Assembly: GCF_963678975.1 (NCBI RefSeq)
Contig: NC_089273.1
Location: forward strand, 33,790,973 to 33,854,972
Reading direction: 5' to 3'
Length of the DNA stretch: 64,000 nt
Source: Dysidea avara
Lineage: Eukaryota > Porifera > Demospongiae > Dictyoceratida > Dysideidae
The position numbers were made by a program, and so were the translations under genes. The notes under the pieces are model-generated. The model was not told where the DNA came from, did not search any database, and saw only the letters and a program-made list of their open reading frames with translations. Shown here piece after piece: positions 57,249-64,000 of this stretch (the stretch's first letter is position 1; each line of letters opens with the position of its first letter).

Positions 57249-57508
57249 CAGGGGCGTAGCCAGGGGGGGGTTCAAAGGGTTCGGACGAACCCCCTTTTCA
57301 GAGTTAAGTTTTTTAAATCGTGATACTGGTTAACTAGAACTGAATTAACTTACACAAATCCACTGAAATGGGTAGCTACAGGTCTTCAGGCAGAGGAATT
57401 CAAGTACCTCTACTCGCTATTGCGAATGAATTTATAAGAATACACATGTTTACACGTGTACACGTGTAGGGCAGAACCCCCCTTTTGGAAATCCTGCCTA
57501 CGCCCCTG
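57249..57508. mobile_element. CAGGGG-ended MITE inside the LINE 3' UTR
   Basis: Ends CAGGGGCGTAGCCAGG and CCTGCCTACGCCCCTG, flanked by TGTAT on both sides (57244-57248 and 57509-57513), a 5-bp duplication. It carries GGGTTCGGACGAACCCCC near the left and AACCCCCCTTTTGG near the right. Non-coding, 260 bp. It inserted after the LINE. Confidence 0.85.
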
Positions 57509-57964
57509 TGTATATTCTTCTGTTTGTGAAGTTTTCACAGCAAAATTAAATAATAAAAATAATAATAATAATAATAACAACAATTCAGGTGAATTTTGTG
57601 CCAAGGCCAAGCGGCACCAAAATTCACCTGAATTGTTGTTATTAAAACTTTTACCATTAACCTACCATCACAGCCATTTCTTGGCCGCCACCTTGGATTT
57701 CACATCTTTTTTCACCATAGCCTTTTTGAAGGCCGCACTTTTTTTACAGCTTGGCTGTTTTGGATTAGATATCATTTCTTTTTGTATTTGTATACCCCAA
57801 AGGCGGCCTATGGCCGGCTTTGGTCTTTTTAACCTATCATTTTTTCTTTACCACAGGAAGAAGAAAAGATGAAGTAGATGTACTTTTAATATTTTATCAG
57901 TAAATGTACAAATTCTATATATAATACATATATTGATTACAGAAATCTCCATGGTGGTTTCTTT

Positions 57965-59420
57965 GTATTCTTTGTAACTGAACACTCTACAAGGTGACTT
58001 CTTCTATATGCTCTCTCTACAGGGTGAATTGTTTGTAGCTGAACGATCTACAAGGTAACTTCTTCTAACCGATCTTTCTACAGGGCAATTTGTTTGTGGC
58101 TGAATTTTCTACAGGGTGATTTCTTTGCAGCTGAACTCTGTACATGGTGGTTTCTTTGTAGCTGAACTCTCTACAAGGTACTTTCTTCTAGCTGATCTCT
58201 CTACAGGGAGATTTGTTTGTAACTGAACTATCTACAAGGTAACTTCTTCTAGCTGATCTCTCTACAGGGTGATTTGTTTGTAGCTGAATTCTGTACAGGT
58301 GCAGCTGAGCTCTTTACAGAATGATTTCTTTGTAGCTGAACTCTCTACAAGGTAACTTCTTCTAACTGATCTTTCTACAGGGTGATTTGTTTGTAGCTGA
58401 ATTATCTACAAGGTAGCTGATCTCTCTACAGGGTGATATGTTTGTAGCTGAATTCTGCACAGGTGATTTGTTTGCAGCTGAACTCTTTACAGAATGGTTT
58501 CTTTGTAGCTGAATTCTCTACAAGGTAACTTTTCTAGCTGATGTCTCTACAAGGTCACTAGTTTGTAGCTGAACTCTCTACATGGTGGTTTCTTTGTAAC
58601 TGAACTCTACTTCTTCTAGCTGATCTATCTACAGGGTGATTAGTTTGTAGCTGAACTATCTACAAGATAACTTCTTCTAGCTGATCTCTCTACAGGGTGA
58701 TTTGTTTGTGGCTGAATTCTGTATAGGTGATTTGTTTGCAGCTGAGCTCTTTACAGAATGGTTTCTTTGTAGCTGAACTGTCTACAAGGTTACTTCTTCT
58801 AACTGATGTCTCTACAGGGTCACTAGTTTGTAGCTGAATTCTCTGCATGGTGGTTTCTTTGTAACTGAACTCTCTACAAGTTAACTTATTCTAGCTGATC
58901 TTTCTACAGAGTGATTTGTTTGTAGTTGAATTCTGTACAGGTGATTTGTTTGCAGCTGAGCTCTTAAAAGAATGGTTTCTTTATAGCTGAACTCTCTACA
59001 AGGTAACTTCTTCTAGCTGATGTCTCTACAAGGTCACTAGTTTGTAGCTGAGCTCTCTACATGGTGGTTTCTTTGCAACTGAACTCTACAAGGTGACTTC
59101 TTCTAACTAATCTTTCTACAGGGTGATTTGTTTGAAGCTGAACTCTCTACAAGGAAACTTCTTCTAGGTGATCCCTCTACAGGGAGATTTGTTTGTAGCT
59201 AAACTCTCTACAGGTGATTTGTTTGCAGCTGAACTCTCTACGTGGTGGTTTCTTTGTAGCTGAATTCTACAAGTTGATTTCTTCTAGCTAAACTATCTCT
59301 TTCCATAGTTGCATGAACTCCCTACAAGGTAACTTCTTCTAGCTGATCTCTCTACAGGGTGATTTGTGTGTAGCTGATCTCTAAACAGGTTTCTTGTTTC
59401 TAGCTGATCTCTTGCATTCT
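57965..59420. repeat. 30-31 bp satellite, block 2
   Basis: Same alternating AGCTGA-core monomers as block 1, about 1.45 kb, with more internal deletions. Preceded by the same right half of the palindrome and the AAAGGCGGCCTATGGCCGGC phrase seen near 50870. Confidence 0.92.
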
Positions 59421-60033
59421 CTTAAGGGTGACTGCTCTATTAGGATGACTGCTCTATTAGAGTATCTCGATCTCGCACTTGCTGCACCAAGTTGGATTTC
59501 GTGTTATAACTCCGTGGTTTTAAGTCTGATTCTTCTACACCATTGATGAGACTTTCTAAGATGATTACTCCTTCTATACAACGATTTTCAAAGCATTACC
59601 CCAACAGGTTTATCTGGTAAGCGTGGCAAGTAGTCGTTTTTTATTAACTAATCTCGATTGCGTATTTGTTACACACTGTTGGTTTGTTCGTTGTATCTTC
59701 CTGGTTTTTAACTCGATTTCTTTCAAACCACAAAAGGTTTGAGGTTCAATAGTTAACCTATTCACCCACCGATTTTCAGCTTCTTCCCATACGCGGTTTA
59801 CCCTGTAGGCGTGACAACATATTGGTGCTATTTTTCGTGAATAATCGCTCATAACTCTTTGCCTGTTTATGGTATTCCAGCCAAAGTTGGTACAGAGATG
59901 CGCCTTTATATCCCCGTTCTGTGTGCCACATTTCCAGGCAATCGGATATTGCGTTCGCGTTTTATAGCAGTTTTTGTAAGTGTGCGACAATAGGACGAAA
60001 ATAAGAAAAAAAAATACGAAGAAACTAAGTCAA
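59421..60033. repeat. Unit tail, second copy
   Basis: Matches 52113-52332 joined directly to 53577-53965, giving the uninterrupted form. Includes the dispersed motif at 59447-59472. It stops at GTCAATTTTT near 60033, where the retroelement poly(A) begins. Confidence 0.85.
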
Positions 60034-62440
60034 TTTTTTTTTTAGTAACTGGTTTTATATAAAGGGAAAAACCACAAAATACAGCTACAATACAAACTAC
60101 TCTACAACTAAACTACAAACACAATTAATTACAACAGCGGTTTAGGGAAAGGAAAATCAGAGTCCTCACACTGCAAAGCCCAGTACCGTAAAATCATACG
60201 GGCATTGTTCATCCATAAAGAAACTGAAAGTTGTTGTAACAAATGTTTACAAGCCTGTTTGGTTGATGCACCACTTCTGGCTGTGGTACGTTCAGCGATG
60301 GTACGAAGGGTTTGAAGCGCAAATGGTGACCAAACACCAAAAGTTTCTACAACAAGTGGGACAAAGTCACACCCCGCCTCTTCTACAGCATCTTGGTGTC
60401 TCTGGTCCTTGGCTAACTCACCAGCTGCAGCAGCTACCCCAGCACAAGAAGAAGGAAAAGAAATGTGAGAAGGCTAGGTAGTGCTACGAACAGACACATC
60501 AAAATAAGCTGGATGACCATGCTGAAAATCAGGGTGGTACACATCATCTGGGTGAGAATTATCTTCATAAGAAACATGTTGTTCCTTCAAAACTCCTGAG
60601 TGACTCTTGGACAAAGCATGACAAACAATGTCAACTAGAGCATCATGATGACGAATTCTCATAGGATCATGGGAACGTTCCAGAAGATGTTCACCAAATT
60701 GGTAAATGGAAGCAAGACACACACATAATGGGGAAAGTGGAAATAGTGGAATTCCGAGCCATAAACGAATACCAACAACAAACTCAGGACCAGGAATAGC
60801 CAGAGCAAGGGAGACTTGAGGAATAGCTTTGAGCCATCCACTGCTAGTACCAGATGAGTGAAAGAGAGCAGTAAGTCGAGCACGGTTTCGGATGTTGGAA
60901 GAAGCAAATAGTTGGTCATACTGAGTTTGATCTAACAGAGCTTGTAAGTCCTGCTGGGTAGCAGAGGGAATAAAGATATCAGATGTAAACCTTTCAAAGG
61001 TAGTAACAACATGTTCTTCATTTGGAAACACTAGATCATGAAAGTCCTGGGATAGAAGATGAGAAGCCAAGAGACGAACACTATTACATGAACCCAAAAA
61101 GGCCGCAGCAGCAGAAGAAAAGGATGAGCGCAAGCCCAGACCCCCCAAGCGAAATGGTAAAATGGCTTGGCACCAAGAATCATTAGGAAGACTACATTGT
61201 ATTATGCGACTTAAGCAAGTTTTAAGATTAGAATCAAACTGTTCTAAAAAGCAGCACAATATACAGAATGACACTGTGCGCAAAAGATGAATGATCTTGC
61301 AGCTTCCAAGGCAGCTGCGTAGTAAATGAAGCTCGACTTGAGGGTCTTCTAAAATTGCATTGCTATCTTGAGCAGCTATAACCTTGGCTAAACGAGAGGA
61401 CAAGAACTGATCGAAAAAGTTGTCAGTTCCCCAAATAGGAGATCCCAAAAGCTCCAAACCTTCACCAGCTCGGTTGATACTGGTGGGAAATTCAGGGAAA
61501 GAGTCTCCAGAAGACCAGAATAGTTCGCACTTGGACGGATTTAAATGAAGACTAAATTGGGGACCATGAGTTGAGAAAGAATCTAAAAGCTTCAGTAAGG
61601 AAGATTTCGAACCAATAAATGTCCCATCATCTAAACACCACAGATGTAATTTGACTAAATCATGAAGCTTGACAAAATCAATAAACTGCAATAAAACTAA
61701 AGAAAAAAGCAAAGGGCCCAAAGGATCACCTTGTTGTACACCAGATGAGGCCATGATACATCTAGAACCAAAACGAAGCTCAGCAGGTTGTGAGTAGCAC
61801 CACTTAACCCAAGCAGAAATCTCTGGAAAATCTTCAACAACTCATTCGAAAAAAGCAGTACGACTACATTCATTGAAAGCGTTCTTCATGTCTATTTTTA
61901 ACAGAGCTAAGGAAGAGTCAGAAGCATGTTGGTAAATGTAATGACGAGTAACATGGATAGCAGTCTCCAACCCCCCAGGAATTCCAACCCCCACTTGACC
62001 GTAGGGGATAAAACACCAGGGAGAGAAGGACGAACAACAAGACAGCATAATCAACTTGCTAGGTGCCTAATTACTTCACCCACAGCAATTGGGTGGACCC
62101 CTCCACCTTTCTTTAGCAAAGCAGTCAAAGGAGCCCCACACAACCAAGGAGAAAGCTTTTGCAGAAAGCAAATGGTTCATCAGACAGGTTAGAGAAAGAA
62201 GCAATCATGAGGCTGGAGCGTGGCCAGCAATACATCCAACATGTTGAGCACGGAGTTTGGAAGCTCCAGGGCTGGTGCCCTTTGGAAATGCTCGTAAGCA
62301 AGACAAAACCATTGAGTCATCAACTTTTAATGCAGGCTTGGAAGGTGGGGTCTATTCTACGGAACGGAACGAACGCTTTCTCAAATGGAAGCCTGCAGTT
62401 TACCGTTGCTGAAAGTGCTCTTACATGTTATCGACGGACC
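60034..62440 (-). pseudogene. Reverse transcriptase with C-terminal restriction-like nuclease
   Basis: Minus-strand retroelement ending in an A-run (60034-60043 on plus as T). The N-terminal region (about 62350-62190) reads FPKGTSPGASKLRAQH. It is followed by CGAPLTALLKKGGG, PIAVGEVIRHLA, ALLKIDMKNAFNECSR (motif A), SSGVQQGDPLGPLLFSL and LWCLDDGTFIG (catalytic DD). The C-terminal part has RHHDALVDIVCHAL, HPDDVYHPDF, YFDVSVR and, past a TAG at 60474-60476, AGVAAAAGELAKDQRH and VVETFGVW, ending at TAA 60129-60131. The PD...D and later E/K pattern suggests a PD-(D/E)XK nuclease. Lesions: a shift near 62065, TGA at 61842-61844, the TAG. The clade is not assigned. Confidence 0.75.
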
Positions 62441-63576
62441 TTCAGAGGGTGATTAAACATGCTCTCCAGAAAGATAGAAACAATTAAAGGACTGATTGTG
62501 GGTTCTTGTTGGTTGTCATTAGTAACAAAGTACTTATTGTGGGATTAACTGTCTCAGTGATGAATTTATCACAAAGGGTATTTAATTCATTGCTTGTTTC
62601 ATCAAGGCTAATAGTATGTGAGTTGTTTATGCTTACTTATACACTCTGGGGCATGGGCCGGTGTTTCAATTATGCATCTGTACACTGGAGGTACACTACA
62701 TAGAAAGCAAGGAGACAAGAAAGAGTCAGTGGGATTAACTCAAAAAGTTAATGAATTTCATGCAGTGTGTGGAGAAATGATACTTACAGACTGGGCCGTG
62801 TGCCATAAGGAGGCTATATTCTGTGAGCATCAATAAAGTGGCATGCCTGAATCCATTAACTACTGCAGTGGACTAAAGTCAGTAGTGAGTTGAAAAGTTT
62901 CTGTTTTCAACTGCTAGCCTTTAATCAGTACTTGAGACCAACCAGATCAAGACTCGTATGTATACTATGTTGATAGCCACCACAGGGATTTCTGTAGTGT
63001 AACATTTCACATATTTCTCTGCACATGTACAAAGAAGCTAACATGCATACAGAGCAGGACAAATACATGAATTTATGAACCCATTGGACCAGCTGGACTG
63101 GGAATCACTCGAAAATATGTACACAAATTAAAAAATTATGTAGCTACAGTATGTTGCACACAACATGATGAAATTGATTTAATATTTGATTTGTTACACT
63201 CCCATTCAAGAGAAGATAGAGTGGATTATTATGACACAGTCTGTATGGTTTTGGATAGTTAATGAATAATCTTTGACAGTGCTGTCTAAAAGGTCCTTGG
63301 TTTTAGCTATAATATGTCAGAAACACCAACTTCAAGTGTATTTGTAATTAGTGCATACTTTATGATAGCACATATAATTATATTTAGTACATAGCTACTT
63401 GTATGTGAGGCCAGAATTTTTGCAATTAAAGATGTAGTAAGATTTCATTTTACTTAGAGAAAAATTCAGCTCGTCAGTAAAACTGGATTTATTTGTTTAC
63501 TGTGCAGAAGTCACACAAGATTATAACTCACATGTACTTAAGTTATTACAAAACTGAATGAAGGAGGGAGAATTAA
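62441..63576. other. Intergenic, nothing recognised
   Basis: No motif-bearing frame. A GGGATTAACT phrase occurs twice (about 62540 and 62730), but no larger repeat could be confirmed. Confidence 0.35.
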
Positions 63577-64000
63577 TTACATAAGGGGGAGTGGGTTCCA
63601 AAGCTTAATTACTGAAGAAAAAAATTTATATGAATCAATGTTCTGTTTGTCATTAGTTGAAAATTTCCATTCCTTTAACCGAGGGTCACAATGGATAAAG
63701 AAATCTTTAGTGATATCAATGTGGTCATTAATAATCTTGTACATCATTGTGAGTTTAGCTTTGACTCTTCCCTGTTGTAGTGTAGGTAGATCAGCATATT
63801 AGAACACTGGAGTATCTTGAAAAAGTCATTTAGACAGAGTCTGGTAGGTCTCTTCTGGATGGCTTCAGCTTTGTTTTTGTGGGGATCCCAAATAGGTGAT
63901 GCATATTCCACAATAGGTCTAACCATGCTTCTGTAACAATTGCACTTACACAACTTGGGAACGCAGTGATGTAAAATTCTGTGTATATAGAAGGTGTTGA
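63577..64000 (-). pseudogene. LINE C-terminal fragment, cut by the window end
   Basis: Minus-strand translation YRSMVRPIVEYASPIWDPH, AEAIQKR, then after a shift LTMMYKIINDHIDITKDFF, and YKFFSSVIKLWNPLPLM to TAA 63577-63579. This is the conserved end of CR1/Jockey-type LINE polyproteins, a different lineage from that at 54304. Upstream RT lies beyond base 64000. Confidence 0.75.

Larger units (their letters stand above)
54304..57583 (+). mobile_element. CR1/Jockey-type LINE insertion
   Basis: 3.3-kb non-LTR retrotransposon encoding an apurinic-type endonuclease and a reverse transcriptase, with an AAT/AATA-repeat 3' tail (57545-57583) and a CAGGGG-ended MITE in its 3' UTR. The 5' end has almost no UTR and no ORF1, so it is probably 5' truncated. 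It splits palindrome P2; no long target duplication was recognised. Confidence 0.85.
54178..57767. repeat. Palindrome P2, split by a LINE
   Basis: The left arm 54178-54303 (TAATCCAAAACAGCC to GTAAAAATTTTAATA) and the centre plus right arm 57584-57767 (ACAACAATTCAGGTGAA to GTTTTGGATTA) together reproduce P1. The LINE at 54304-57583 interrupts it in the left arm. P2 joins the end of unit 1 to the start of unit 2. Confidence 0.85.

Noticed and set aside
51056-59420. A coding repeat protein in the AGCTGA satellite
   Set aside because: Monomers of 30-31 bp with indels break every frame; no long open frame exists.

Overview
The window looks like nuclear DNA of an invertebrate animal, most likely a sponge. 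This is inferred from several things together: AT-rich sequence, GT-AG introns of about 62 bp, a NACHT-LRR (NLR-type) gene lying beside NLR/LRR wreckage, a single-exon membrane sulfotransferase-like gene, and a dense mix of BEL/Pao, ISL2EU, hAT-like and non-LTR elements. A cnidarian or another basal animal is not excluded. No bacterial operons, rRNA genes, CRISPR arrays or intact tRNA genes were seen. Layout, 1-9.5 kb: an AATTGTGACC-ended MITE lies beside a second DNA element with CAGGGG ends, which was split by a nearly intact BEL/Pao LTR retrotransposon (2055-8224; 130-bp LTRs, 5-bp target duplication, tRNA-Lys primer site, one long open pol frame). 9.5-23.4 kb: an NLR island. It holds one open NACHT-LRR exon (+), a broken NACHT fragment (+), and a long leucine-rich-repeat gene (-) that is now a pseudogene with frame breaks, an in-frame TGA and a 43-bp palindromic insertion. 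Just downstream is a two-exon fragment of unknown family. 23.9-30 kb: three hAT-like MITEs with perfect 8-bp duplications, a Thr/Ser-rich minisatellite that is open on both strands, and a retroelement nuclease fragment. 30.9-35.2 kb: a full-length but decayed ISL2EU-type transposon with 186-200 bp terminal inverted repeats, carrying convergent SAP/SWIM/YqaJ nuclease and THAP/DDE transposase genes. 35.3-40.3 kb: an ACAACC-type simple-repeat block, then a type II membrane sulfotransferase-like gene whose frame is cut by a TAA 58 codons before the expected end. 40.7-49.9 kb: a 9.2-kb inverted-repeat element with hAT-like 8-bp flanking duplication; its two arms carry inverted copies of the same exon-intron fragment of a host-like gene. 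50.5-60 kb: two tandem units of palindrome + 30-bp satellite + tail, invaded by a CR1/Jockey-type LINE, a composite insert with a tRNA-like head, and, at the right, a retroelement encoding RT plus a restriction-like nuclease (60-62.4 kb). The window ends in another LINE fragment. Functional genes are few: only the NLR exon, the BEL pol frame and perhaps the sulfotransferase remain largely open. The rest is mobile DNA in several nested layers, whose relative ages can be read from who interrupts whom.
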